A stretch of DNA of 10,185 nt from Bacteroidales bacterium (GCA_016281475.1 JAEEIS010000215.1:1-10185), one strand, 5' to 3'. Shown: positions 1 through 6,306, counted from the first letter of the stretch. The notes: generated by a model not told the origin, from the letters alone. Translations and numbers: made by a program.

Positions 1-235
1 AACTTGCCATAACTGTGTGTGTTGGTTATGCAAGGATAACGAGAATGTCGAGAATATGTTATGTGTTGTGTCACAAATATTTATCAACAAACTGTGGGCG
101 AATTTGTTCATTTCGCACAATTTCCACGCGGCTCGCACGGTAGCCTGTTAATAACTCCGGCCAAATTGTTCATTCCGTACTATTTTTCAAAATTTTCATG
201 CGTTTGCCCTGAGTATAACAGAAAACTTATACAAT

Positions 236-277
236 AAAAAAGGTTCAACCCCCATATTTTGGACTTGAACCTTTTTT
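236..277. terminator. Bidirectional rho-independent terminator
   Basis: A perfect 13-base inverted repeat, AAAAAAGGTTCAA at 236-248 and TTGAACCTTTTTT at 265-277, encloses a 16-base loop. The A-run before and T-run after the stem let it work on both strands. It probably closes a gene lying left of the window, since no plus-strand gene precedes it here and the minus-strand operon has its own closer terminator. Confidence 0.8.
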
Positions 278-496
278 AGGTTTTTTGTTATAAATATCTA
301 TTATGTAACAGATTACACTATACTAACGGTTGTATTGAAAAAGTAAGTTGAGCGTATTTTGAGTGTAAAATAGATAAAGTGCTAACAATTAACATTTTAA
401 GTACCAAGGAGGAACTCTGAGACGAATACCCTATTGTTTCTTATTGGTTGATATTGCTTGCTTTAAGTTCTTTCGAAACTATCTGAATATGGTCAC

Positions 497-543
497 TATG
501 ACCAACAAATCTTCTAAAATATGACCAAATTATGACCAAATTT
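497..543. promoter_or_regulatory. Cluster of TATGACCAA motifs, possible operator
   Basis: TATGACCAA starts at 497, 520 and 531, so the copies are 23 and 11 bases apart, close to one and two helical turns. The middle copy extends to a 16-base match (516-531) with the sequence at 2056-2071 upstream of the minus-strand operon. The first copy also lies in an inverted repeat, TGGTCA-CTA-TGACCA, at 490-504. A regulator binding site is a guess; I know of no named factor for it. Confidence 0.3.
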
Positions 544-550
544 GAGATGC

Positions 551-577
551 AAAAAAAACTTTGCTTTTTCGAAAGCA
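551..577 (-). terminator. Terminator of the minus-strand operon
   Basis: The inverted repeat TGCTTT (562-567) and AAAGCA (572-577) encloses the four bases TTCG. Read on the minus strand, the hairpin is followed by AAG and then eight T residues (551-558). It lies about 75 bases past the stop codon of the YCII gene, which suits an operon terminator, although the stem is only 6 bp. Confidence 0.5.
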
Positions 578-651
578 GGGGCCGAAGCTGATGTGGCGGC
601 GGTCGATCTGACATGATGCTTATTTCTTGTTTTTACCTTATTTTGGAAATG

Positions 652-936
652 TCAAGGCATAAGATAGTTGTTTTCCGAATTAGCAACTTCAAGGCAGCGA
701 AGCTCGTAGGTTTTGTATCCAGAAGAGATGAACGGGTCTGCTTCAGCAATAGTTCTGGCTTCATCGGGACTTTCCGCCCGAACAATCACCATACCGCCTG
801 GATAATCGGAGAAAGGACCGCATAAGACCAACATTCCTTTGGCATCCAGTTTCCGTAAATGCTCCACATGTCTCTTAATGATTTCAAAAGACAACTCCCT
901 ATTGTTTTTCATCAAGTAAACGTATGTCATATTCAT
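652..936 (-). CDS. YCII (YciI-like) family protein
   Basis: This 94-residue protein matches the size and pattern of the YCII family, small alpha-beta ferredoxin-like proteins that usually dimerise and whose reaction is mostly unknown. Visible features are an N-terminal beta strand (YVYLM), a helix carrying the conserved His (RHVEHLRKL, about residues 22-30), the strand-turn LVLCGPF followed by a GGM segment, and a helix leading to the conserved ADPF segment, whose Asp is usually paired with the His in a putative active site. Its ATG overlaps the HEAT-repeat gene stop codon as ATGA, so the two are probably translationally coupled. A second Met at residue 3 is an alternative start. Family assignment is firm; substrate is unknown. 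Confidence 0.85.
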   Translation of the reverse strand: MNMTYVYLMKNNRELSFEIIKRHVEHLRKLDAKGMLVLCGPFSDYPGGMVIVRAESPDEARTIAEADPFISSGYKTYELRCLEVANSENNYLMP

Positions 937-1469
937 TTTCTCATTTTGGTAGCTTTTTTGAGGGCTTTGTCGTATTGTGACTTGACTCCATGCTCGTTTT
1001 CGGTGGTGGCGAGTTGCTGGAGTTCGTCGTAGAGGCCGCTCTGGGCGTATGGCGGAAGGACGATGATGTGGCTCAAGGCGTAGGCGGCACTCCAGCGCAC
1101 CACAGTACTCTCGTTGGCGGTGTTGGCCATCAGCAATGGGATGGCATTCCCGATCTCATTGGGAAATGTGGCGGCGAGGTTGCCGACAATGCGCGAGGCT
1201 TCGCGGCGGCATGAGTTGTTGGCAGATGCGATGTAAGGGATGACCATCGGAAGGTGTCCGGCTTCCAGCAGCATCAGTTTCTTGTTTGAGATTTCCTCCA
1301 GCGCCTCGAGCACCGTGGCGGACTCCTTGTCGCCCAATTGTGGCATCATATCCTGCAGCAAGGCCAACGGCGCTTCTCCACGGAGCATCATCTCTATCAC
1401 CGCCTGTCTCCGCGCCACCCCTTTCAGCGACTTGTCTCGCAAAGTGTTGTATAATTCTGTCGTTTTCAT
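933..1469 (-). CDS. HEAT-repeat-like helical protein
   Basis: The predicted 178-residue product is almost wholly helical and has the spacing and pattern of HEAT or Armadillo-type repeats. Examples are the helix pairs around ATVLEALEEISNKKLMLLE, SCRREASRIVGNLAATF and STVVRWSAAYALSHIIVL, the last being a typical HEAT B-helix with conserved Arg, Ala and Leu positions. It lacks a signal peptide, so it is probably a cytoplasmic protein-binding scaffold. I chose the ATG at 1469 (MKTTELYNTL). An earlier ATG at 1505 is in frame but would overlap the end of the upstream DUF5714 frame by 25 bases, while 1469 leaves an 11-base gap. It is the middle gene of a three-gene operon and overlaps the YCII start. 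Partner and role are unknown. Confidence 0.75.
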   Translation of the reverse strand: MKTTELYNTLRDKSLKGVARRQAVIEMMLRGEAPLALLQDMMPQLGDKESATVLEALEEISNKKLMLLEAGHLPMVIPYIASANNSCRREASRIVGNLAATFPNEIGNAIPLLMANTANESTVVRWSAAYALSHIIVLPPYAQSGLYDELQQLATTENEHGVKSQYDKALKKATKMRK

Positions 1470-1480
1470 GAAACTTGGTC

Positions 1481-1922
1481 TTATTGCATAGGCGAAAATG
1501 GGCATTTATTGCCGATGCACTGTTCGTTTTTCTGACTGCGCGAGCAGCGCACCACAGGCTTCTCCATCCCCACGCCGAGGTTCCCTTTCACAAAATCGAT
1601 GGCTGTCAATACCGAAAGGTAGGAGTCGCGCTTGCAGCAACGAGGGCCTCCGTTTTTGGCCACTTGCTCCAGCGCACGCGAGGTGCAGAGGTTGCACAGC
1701 CGCCAGGTGTCGGTGGAGAACGGTGTGTTGCGCGTAATGATGGACATGAATATGCCGGTGCTGATGGAGGCTCCGCAGGCACCCATATATCCGCACGCCC
1801 CGCCTGGCACCTGCTGCAATGGTTGCCTCGGGTATAGTGTCACTTCGATTCTGATTACCGTTACCGCAGCCAACGGCCATCATCGTGGCCACAGCACAAA
1901 GGGTAAGCATCAATTGCTTCAT
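1481..1922 (-). pseudogene. Frameshifted DUF5714-type lipoprotein gene
   Basis: Two overlapping frames each carry half of a plausible protein. The first starts at ATG 1922 and gives a lipoprotein signal peptide with Cys at residue 19 (MMAVGC) and a polar tail down to about IAAG. The second, shifted by one base, begins its meaningful part near 1810 with QVPGGACGYMGACGAS and runs to the stop at 1481. It has the cysteine-rich pattern of DUF5714: LCNLCTSRAL, GGPRCCKRDSYL and a final KNEQCIGNKCPF. In the first frame the conserved stretch becomes Arg-rich nonsense, so that frame's long continuation to 1506 is not believed. The second frame has no plausible start of its own, only TTG at 1873. One extra base or two missing bases near 1808-1825 would explain it. 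A sequencing error or true mutation is likelier than programmed shifting. DUF5714 function is unknown; its Cys motifs suggest metal or redox chemistry (inference). Confidence 0.65.
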
Positions 1923-1982
1923 GGTCTGTAAGTGTTTATCGTTTTCTTTGATAACGTCATTTCGCAATTATTATTGCCCCTG

Positions 1983-1990
1983 CAAAGATG
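1983..1990 (-). promoter_or_regulatory. Possible -7 element for minus-strand operon
   Basis: On the minus strand the sequence reads CATCTTTG, one mismatch from the Bacteroidota -7 consensus TAnnTTTG, about 60 bases before the ATG at 1922. I see no clean TTTG about 19 bases further upstream, so this is a weak call. Confidence 0.4.
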
Positions 1991-2055
1991 TAACACAAAT
2001 ATTTTCTGTGCGATAAACAGAAACTAAAGACTCCTTTTTTTTACTCCTTTTATCG

Positions 2056-2075
2056 AAAATATGACCAAATTTGGT
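2056..2075. promoter_or_regulatory. Palindromic ACCAAATTTGGT site
   Basis: A perfect 12-base palindrome, ACCAAATTTGGT, lies at 2064-2075, inside a 16-base stretch (2056-2071) identical to 516-531. It lies between the tRNA terminator and the presumed promoter of the DUF5714-HEAT-YCII operon, about 75 bases upstream of the putative -7 element. It has the dyad form of a dimeric regulator site, but the binding protein is not known. Confidence 0.35.
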
Positions 2076-2084
2076 ATATAAAAG

Positions 2085-2133
2085 AAAAAAGGTTTTGTAT
2101 TTTACTCAATTTAAGTTACTTACAAAATCCTTT
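2085..2133 (-). terminator. Terminator of tRNA-Leu
   Basis: On the minus strand, just past the tRNA 3' end, AAAGGATTTTGTA pairs with TACAAAACCTTT across a 21-base loop (plus-strand arms 2121-2133 and 2088-2099, one bulged base). The stem runs into a T-tract (complement of A-run 2085-2090). It begins three bases beyond the mature tRNA, so it should end the transcript cleanly. Confidence 0.75.
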
Positions 2134-2135
2134 CG

Positions 2136-2218
2136 TACCCCGGGAGGGACTTGAACCCTCACGCCCTTGCGAGCAGCAGATTTTGAGTCTACCGTGTCTA
2201 CCATTCCACCACCAGGGC
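2136..2218 (-). tRNA. tRNA-Leu (anticodon CAA)
   Basis: On the minus strand an 83-base cloverleaf folds with acceptor GCCCTGG against CCGGGGT (a G-U pair at 1-72), D stem GTG/CAC, anticodon stem GTAGA/TCTGC around the loop CTCAAAA, a 15-base variable arm of class II type, and T stem GAGGG/CCCTC around TTCAAGT. Loop positions 34-36 read CAA, which decodes the leucine codon UUG. The discriminator base is A and no CCA tail is encoded, so CCA must be added by nucleotidyltransferase; the RNase Z encoded in this window is the type of enzyme that trims such 3' ends. The long variable arm and A73 support Leu over Ser or Tyr. Confidence 0.95.
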
Positions 2219-2244
2219 ATGATTTCATCTCTCGAAATCGGGTG

Positions 2245-2275
2245 CAAAAGTACTACTTTTTTCCCACATAACAAA
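2245..2275 (-). promoter_or_regulatory. Bacteroidota sigma-type promoter for tRNA-Leu
   Basis: On the minus strand TTTG (complement of 2272-2275) is followed after exactly 19 bases by TACTTTTG (complement of 2245-2252). This matches the Bacteroidota primary sigma factor consensus TTTG-N19/20-TAnnTTTG. Transcription should start some 20 bases before the mature tRNA end. It is the best promoter match in the window and diverges from prs. Confidence 0.8.
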
Positions 2276-2315
2276 TATTTTTTTTCAAAACAGACGATAT
2301 ATTGAAAAAAAATTG

Positions 2316-2323
2316 TATCTTTG
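2316..2323 (+). promoter_or_regulatory. -7 element for prs
   Basis: TATCTTTG fits TAnnTTTG exactly and is 21 bases before the prs ATG, giving a leader of roughly 15 bases. The expected upstream TTTG around 2293 is absent (GACG), so the promoter relies mainly on its -7 element or on the A-rich spacer. Confidence 0.6.
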
Positions 2324-2344
2324 CACTCTCAAAATCAACATAAA

Positions 2345-3325
2345 ATGGGCGAAAAAAAATCTGATAAAGTATTCATTTTTGCAGGCCGTGCGACCGAAAA
2401 TCTGGCCCGCAGAGTTGCCGAAATTTATGGAATTCCACTCGGAAATGCCACCGTTTTTCAGTATGCCGACGGCGAATTTCAACCCTCATACGAGGAAACC
2501 ATCCGTGGCGGCATCGTGTTCATCATCCAGTCGACGATTCCCCCCACCGACAACCTGTTTGAGCTATTGCTGATGATTGACGCAGCCAAACGTGCCTCGG
2601 CAGAGAAAATCGTGGCCGTGATTCCTTATTATGGCTTTGCCCGTCAGGACAGAAAGGATAAGCCGCATGTGCCAATCGCCTCGAAGTTGATTGCCGACAC
2701 GATACAGGTAGCAGGCGTTGACCGCGTTATCTGCATGGACCTCCATGCCGACCAGATTCAGGGGTTCTTCAACGTCCCTGTGGACCATCTGTACGGCTCT
2801 TCGCTGTTCATGCCCTACATCCGCGAGAAATTCGACATTGAAGAGGTGATGTTCGCCAGCCCCGATATGGGTGGCAGCAAGCGCGCTGGCATGTATGCCA
2901 AAACGTTGAACAACAGCTTTGTCATCTGCTACAAGCACCGCAACAAACCCAACGAGATTGGCGAGATGAGACTGATTGGCGACGTGAAGGACAAGCACGT
3001 TATCCTGCTTGATGATATTATTGACACGGGCTCGACCATCTGCAAGGCCGCAGGCATCATCATGGAGAGCGGTGCCAAGAGCGTCCGCGCCATGATTACC
3101 CACCCCGTGCTGAGCGGCAACGCTATTGAGAAAGTGGAGAACAGCGCACTGGAAGAGTTGGTTACGACCGATACCATCCCCTTGAAACGAGAGAGCAGCA
3201 AGATCCATGTGCTCAGCTGCGACTGGCTGCTGGCCGAGGCCATCCGCCGCGTGGTGTGCTACGAGTCGCTCGACAACCTCTACGAGACCACTATCCATCG
3301 CAAAGGTGTCATCCATAGAATGTAA
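2345..3325 (+). CDS. prs: Ribose-phosphate pyrophosphokinase (PRPP synthase)
   Basis: The enzyme transfers pyrophosphate from ATP to ribose 5-phosphate to form PRPP, the precursor of purines, pyrimidines, histidine, tryptophan and NAD. The 326-residue product is slightly longer than the usual ~315. Visible signatures are the ATP-binding flexible loop YYGFARQDRK (95-104), the family signature DLHADQIQGFF (132-142) and the ribose-phosphate/PRPP loop DDIIDTGST (223-231), all intact. The ATG at 2345 is preferred: the frame extends upstream to a TTG at 2321, but that TTG is part of the promoter -7 element. The gene has its own promoter, divergent from tRNA-Leu, and is followed by rplY after 100 bases. 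The prs-rplY (ctc) pairing is also known in other bacteria, which supports both assignments. Confidence 0.97.
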   Translation: MGEKKSDKVFIFAGRATENLARRVAEIYGIPLGNATVFQYADGEFQPSYEETIRGGIVFIIQSTIPPTDNLFELLLMIDAAKRASAEKIVAVIPYYGFARQDRKDKPHVPIASKLIADTIQVAGVDRVICMDLHADQIQGFFNVPVDHLYGSSLFMPYIREKFDIEEVMFASPDMGGSKRAGMYAKTLNNSFVICYKHRNKPNEIGEMRLIGDVKDKHVILLDDIIDTGSTICKAAGIIMESGAKSVRAMITHPVLSGNAIEKVENSALEELVTTDTIPLKRESSKIHVLSCDWLLAEAIRRVVCYESLDNLYETTIHRKGVIHRM

Positions 3326-3425
3326 CGATAAACCTCTGCTGGTAAGTAATCCTGCTGTCATTTTTTTCTTAAACATATCATAATATTAACCAGGGGCAAC
3401 ACCCCACAAAAAAAACACACAAAAA

Positions 3426-4007
3426 ATGAGAATAGTATCATTGAGCGGTTCTCTCCGCGAGAACGTAGGGAAAAAAGATGCTAAGGCTCTGCGTCGTGAA
3501 GACAAGGTGCCGTGCGTCATGTATGGCAAAGGCGAGCAGTACCTCTTCGCCGTCCCCCAGACCGAATTCCAGCGCATCCTCTTTAACCCGGCACCCTGCT
3601 TTGTCGAGATTGACCTCAACGGCACCAAGCATCGCGCCATGCTGAAGGACATTGAATTCCACCCCGTGACCGAAATCGTGTACCACTGCGACTTCTACGA
3701 ACTGAGCGACAACAAGCCCATCGTCATGTCTATCCCCGTCCATACCACCGGCACCTCCGTCGGTGTGATGAAGGGTGGTAAGCTGGCCTACAAGCAGAAG
3801 AGACTCAACGTCAAGGCTCTCCCCGCCAACATGCCCAGCGAAATCCTTATCGACATTACCAACCTTGATGTCGCACAGCGTTGCAAGGTTCAGGATATCG
3901 CCACCGAGAACTACGAAATCCTCAACCCCAAGAGCAGCGAGGTGGTCGTTATCAACAGCACCCGTGCCGCCGCCACTGGCGCCAACGAGGTTGTCGAAGC
4001 CGAATAA
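3426..4007 (+). CDS. rplY: 50S ribosomal protein L25 (long CTC/TL5 form)
   Basis: L25 binds 5S rRNA in the large ribosomal subunit. The 193-residue length fits the two-domain CTC/TL5 form rather than the ~94-residue E. coli form. The N-terminal 5S-binding domain has the typical order: a basic KKDAKALRRED segment, VPCVMYGKGE, then LKDIEFHPVTEIVYHCDFYEL (about residues 75-95). The C-terminal beta-rich domain starts near PIVMSIPVHTTG, includes GVMKGGKLAYKQ, and runs to about residue 175, with a short acidic tail ending EVVEAE. The ATG at 3426 follows an A-rich leader. Between prs and this gene is a small GGGG-CAACA-CCCC hairpin (3393-3405) without a T-run, so co-transcription with prs is possible. 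Confidence 0.95.
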   Translation: MRIVSLSGSLRENVGKKDAKALRREDKVPCVMYGKGEQYLFAVPQTEFQRILFNPAPCFVEIDLNGTKHRAMLKDIEFHPVTEIVYHCDFYELSDNKPIVMSIPVHTTGTSVGVMKGGKLAYKQKRLNVKALPANMPSEILIDITNLDVAQRCKVQDIATENYEILNPKSSEVVVINSTRAAATGANEVVEAE

Positions 4008-4034
4008 TCATTCTACTATTATTAATTGAAGAGT

Positions 4035-4111
4035 AAAATTGAAAATTGAAATCTCGCGAGAGCGACCAATTGCTCGCCCCGCGAAGTTTCAATTTTCAAT
4101 TTTCAATTTTT
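4035..4111. repeat. Heptad inverted-repeat element, copy A (before era)
   Basis: The left arm, 17 bases at 4035-4051, is built from AAAATTG heptads and is the exact reverse complement of 4087-4103 in the right arm, which continues as (CAATTTT) heptads to 4111. The 35-base centre has a small CTCGCGAG palindrome and a GAGC/GCTC pair, so the whole can fold as one long hairpin. The stretch 4035-4064 matches 8979-9008 at 29 of 30 bases, so this is one of two copies of a compound element. It fills most of the rplY-era gap and ends nine bases before the era ATG. Confidence 0.85.
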
Positions 4112-4120
4112 AACTTCCGT

Positions 4121-4999
4121 ATGCACAAAGCAGGTTTTGTCAATATCATAGGCAACCCAAACGTGGGCAAGTCCACCCTTATGAACGCCCTCGTGGGTGA
4201 GAAACTGAGCATAATCACCAGCAAGGCGCAGACCACCCGCCACCGCATCATGGGCATTGTCAACGGCGACGATTTCCAAATCGTTTACACCGACACCCCC
4301 GGCATCGTCAATCCCCACTACAAACTGCACGAGCAGATGATGGGCTTTGTCAAGAGCGCACTCGAGGATGCCGACCTCTTCCTCCTCGTCACCGAGATAG
4401 GCGAGACATTCAAGAACCAAGAAGTCTTAGCCAAAATCATCCGTTCCAACACCCCCGTCATCGTTGTCATCAACAAGATTGACCTCAGCGACCAACAGAC
4501 TATCCGTGACAAGATGGCATATTGGCAGAACCAGATACCCCGCGCCATCATCGTGCCTGCCTCCGCTACAGAACGATTCAACATCGACACTATCTTCGAC
4601 CACATCATCGAGCAGCTGCCCGAGAATCCGCCCTACTTCCCAAAAGACGAACTCACCGACCGCTCCATGCGTTTCTTCGTCAGCGAGATAATTCGAGAGA
4701 AACTGTTACTCTACTACCAAAAGGAAATTCCTTACAGCTGCGAGGTGGCCGTGGAGAGCTACAAGGAGAAGGACGGCATCGATAATATCGGCGCCGTTAT
4801 CTTCGTTGAACGCGAATCACAGCGTGCCATCCTAATCGGGCACAAGGGCATGTCAATCAAGAAGGTCGGCATCGAAGCCCGCAAGGACATTGAGGAATTC
4901 ACTGGCAAAAAATGTTTCCTCAACCTATACGTCAAAGTGATGAAAGACTGGCGCAACAGCGACCGCGCCCTCCGTCAGTTCGGCTACGAGACCGACTGA
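4121..4999 (+). CDS. era: GTPase Era, ribosome assembly factor
   Basis: Era is an essential GTPase that binds the 3' end of 16S rRNA and assists 30S maturation. The 292-residue product has the full set of G motifs: GNPNVGKS (11-18), the QTTRHR switch I segment (37-42), DTPG (58-61), NKID (118-121) and PASA (146-149). The C-terminal KH domain carries its GxxG loop as GHKG (240-243), followed by LNLYVKVMKDWRNS, the usual Era ending. The frame is open upstream to a TTG at 4046, but those 25 residues are just translation of the heptad repeat, so the ATG at 4121 is the start. It follows rplY by 113 bases filled by the repeat. No plus-strand terminator with a T-run is seen after it; the two hairpins downstream are oriented for the opposite gene. 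Confidence 0.97.
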   Translation: MHKAGFVNIIGNPNVGKSTLMNALVGEKLSIITSKAQTTRHRIMGIVNGDDFQIVYTDTPGIVNPHYKLHEQMMGFVKSALEDADLFLLVTEIGETFKNQEVLAKIIRSNTPVIVVINKIDLSDQQTIRDKMAYWQNQIPRAIIVPASATERFNIDTIFDHIIEQLPENPPYFPKDELTDRSMRFFVSEIIREKLLLYYQKEIPYSCEVAVESYKEKDGIDNIGAVIFVERESQRAILIGHKGMSIKKVGIEARKDIEEFTGKKCFLNLYVKVMKDWRNSDRALRQFGYETD

Positions 5000-5061
5000 A
5001 CCTCATAGCATTTCCACTTCTTGAGTCAAACATCGACTCTTGCCCAAACATTCATTCCATT

Positions 5062-5094
5062 AAAAACCCCGCAGACTGTTGCCTACCTGCGGGG
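5062..5094 (-). terminator. Distal minus-strand terminator
   Basis: CCCCGCAG (5067-5074) and CTGCGGGG (5087-5094) form an 8 bp GC-rich stem with a 12-base loop. On the minus strand it is followed by five T residues (5062-5066). On the plus strand it is followed by a run of A, so it serves the lipoprotein gene at 5148-6023, not era, as a second stop behind the proximal hairpin. Confidence 0.7.
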
Positions 5095-5118
5095 AAAAAA
5101 AATTATGAAAAACGACAA

Positions 5119-5140
5119 TAAAAAAACGCCAAGAAAGGCG
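5119..5140 (-). terminator. Proximal minus-strand terminator
   Basis: The stem CGCC (5127-5130) with GGCG (5137-5140) has a 6-base loop. Read on the minus strand it is followed by a run of about seven T residues and lies within 10 bases of the lipoprotein stop codon at 5148. On the plus strand a short CATTTT follows, so weak action on era transcripts is possible. Confidence 0.65.
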
Positions 5141-5147
5141 CATTTTC

Positions 5148-6023
5148 CTAATAATACCTGATATCTCTCTCCACAATGTAGGTGGGGATTTTTTTATCGT
5201 TGTCGAGGATATACTCGTAGCGAGTCACCCAGTTGCCCTCCTCGTCGTAGCGATACTCATAAAGGGTAATCGTCAGCTCGGGCTCGTTGGGGTCCTCATA
5301 ATAGTCATACATTGTGGAACTGACCGGCTCGTTATGCTCGTCATACTCATAGCGTATCTCCTGCACCTTCTGACCCTGGCCATTGAACACCACGGTCTTG
5401 AACACATTGTCGTTCTCGCCGTAGATATACATCTCGCGACGGAACACGTTATTTGCATGGTCGTTGTAGCTCAACTGGCTCACACGTCCCTGTGCATCGT
5501 ACTTATACAGCACCCGGCTCTCAATCTGACGCTCCTCGTCCTCCACATACACCTCTGTGAGGACCAAATCGGCATCATATAAATAATATGTACGTCCTAT
5601 CACGTTCTCCTCTGGGTCGAGGATATGCTCCAGCGTCACCAGCCCGAAATCGTCATGTTTGTAACGAGTGCGGAATATCATATCCTCCTCATTGGAAAGA
5701 TACGACTGACTGCGACGCTGCCCTTTCTGGTTGTAGACCGTCTTGAGGCGCTCCATGATGCTGCCACGGCCCGCGTCGTTGGCGCGCCCGTCCGCCTCAT
5801 ACATCACCGACAACACATCATGCACCTCGCCATGCAGACCGTCGCGCTGGCAGTCCGACAGCTGGTCGGGCATACGCTGGTCTACCTTCGTCGGAGCATC
5901 GGCACGACGTGGCACAGCCTGATTGGGTCTGTCATTGATTCGTCCGCGCAAATTATCGTTGTTTTGGGCTGCCAAACAGCCTGTCAAACCCAAAAATAAG
6001 GCCGCGAACAGAAACTGCTTCAT
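5148..6023 (-). CDS. Lipoprotein with YxYD-type tandem repeats
   Basis: The 291-residue product starts MKQFLFAALFLGLTGC, a typical lipoprotein signal with lipobox LTGC and Cys at residue 16; an ATG two codons earlier (6029) is an alternative. After a basic, Pro-rich linker, the mature part is made of repeated units of about 22-30 residues with the pattern [RLMT]-Y-x-Y-[DG]-x-x-[GN]: YYLYDADL, LYKYDAQGRV, MYIYGENDNV, RYEYDEHNEP and YEYRYDEEGNW. Such units resemble the YD/RHS-like beta-hairpin repeats found in secreted and surface proteins of Bacteroidota, here without any RHS core or toxin domain. It is strongly acidic near the C terminus. It is probably anchored in the envelope; ligand and role are unknown. 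It stands alone, has its own -7 element and ends in two terminators. Confidence 0.8.
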   Translation of the reverse strand: MKQFLFAALFLGLTGCLAAQNNDNLRGRINDRPNQAVPRRADAPTKVDQRMPDQLSDCQRDGLHGEVHDVLSVMYEADGRANDAGRGSIMERLKTVYNQKGQRRSQSYLSNEEDMIFRTRYKHDDFGLVTLEHILDPEENVIGRTYYLYDADLVLTEVYVEDEERQIESRVLYKYDAQGRVSQLSYNDHANNVFRREMYIYGENDNVFKTVVFNGQGQKVQEIRYEYDEHNEPVSSTMYDYYEDPNEPELTITLYEYRYDEEGNWVTRYEYILDNDKKIPTYIVERDIRYY

Positions 6024-6093
6024 TCTCATAACCTACTATACAATAATGTATTATACTTACTTTTAGATGTTATTTTACGCTATTTTGCGAGTT

Positions 6094-6101
6094 CAAAGTT
6101 A
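6094..6101 (-). promoter_or_regulatory. -7 element for the YxYD lipoprotein gene
   Basis: On the minus strand TAACTTTG fits TAnnTTTG exactly and is about 70 bases before the ATG. A TTTG exists upstream (complement of 6114-6117), but only 12 bases away, too close to be the usual partner. I see no match at the standard distance. Confidence 0.5.
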
Positions 6102-6203
6102 CAAAAAAAAACGCAAATAGGCATTTTTTAGTATCTCAATACTGAAAAAAAACGCCAATTGACACCTGTCGGACATGGTTCATGCATGAATTAGACAATG
6201 ATA

Positions 6204-6263
6204 AATTCGTGGTAATTCGTGCTCTATATATTCATTTCACATTTCACAATTCACAATTCACAA
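6204..6263. repeat. Short tandem repeats upstream of symporter gene
   Basis: AATTCGTG occurs at 6204-6211 and 6214-6221. It is followed by four head-to-tail heptads at 6236-6263: TTCACAT and then three TTCACAA. The heptads are related in length and composition to the TTTTCAA repeats elsewhere in the window. A perfect 12-base palindrome, TTCATGCATGAA, lies just before them at 6179-6190. Confidence 0.75.
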
Positions 6264-6271
6264 TTATTTTG

Positions 6272-6279
6272 TATCTTTG
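6272..6279 (+). promoter_or_regulatory. -7 element for symporter gene
   Basis: TATCTTTG fits TAnnTTTG exactly and lies 27 bases before the proposed TTG start. The position expected for the upstream TTTG (about 6249-6252) lies inside the TTCACAA heptad repeat and reads ATTC, so the upstream half of this promoter has been made of, or replaced by, repeat. Confidence 0.6.
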
Positions 6280-6306
6280 CAAATTAAATAATTCAACAAA
6301 ATCGCT

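Larger units (their letters stand above)
1..651. other. Gene-free stretch at window start
   Basis: I find no convincing protein or RNA gene here. Short open frames lack recognisable sequence, and the one at 613-825 on the plus strand is antisense to the YCII gene. What can be seen: an imperfect hairpin at 3-34 (CTTGCCATAAC against GTTATGCAAG, one bulge, no T-run), two similar 18-base direct repeats at 101-118 and 163-180, a strong inverted-repeat terminator at 236-277, three TATGACCAA motifs at 497-540, and a hairpin with a minus-strand T-run at 551-577. An unrecognised small RNA between about 290 and 490 cannot be excluded. Confidence 0.6.

Noticed and set aside
242..252. GGTTCAACCCC resembling a tRNA T-arm, hinting at a tRNA remnant or attachment site
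   Set aside because: No acceptor, D or anticodon arm is present, and the bases are fully explained by the terminator stem.
1506..1967. A continuous 153-residue lipoprotein frame on the minus strand
   Set aside because: Beyond about residue 40 it is low-quality Arg/His-rich sequence lying over the conserved DUF5714 motifs of the neighbouring frame, so that part is a by-product of GC-rich DNA.
3393..3405. GGGG-CAACA-CCCC hairpin between prs and rplY as a terminator
   Set aside because: The stem is only 4 bp and is followed by an A-run instead of T residues.
4046..4120. N-terminal extension of Era starting at TTG 4046
   Set aside because: The 25 extra residues are only translation of the heptad element; Era proteins normally begin a few residues before the G1 motif, as ATG 4121 does.
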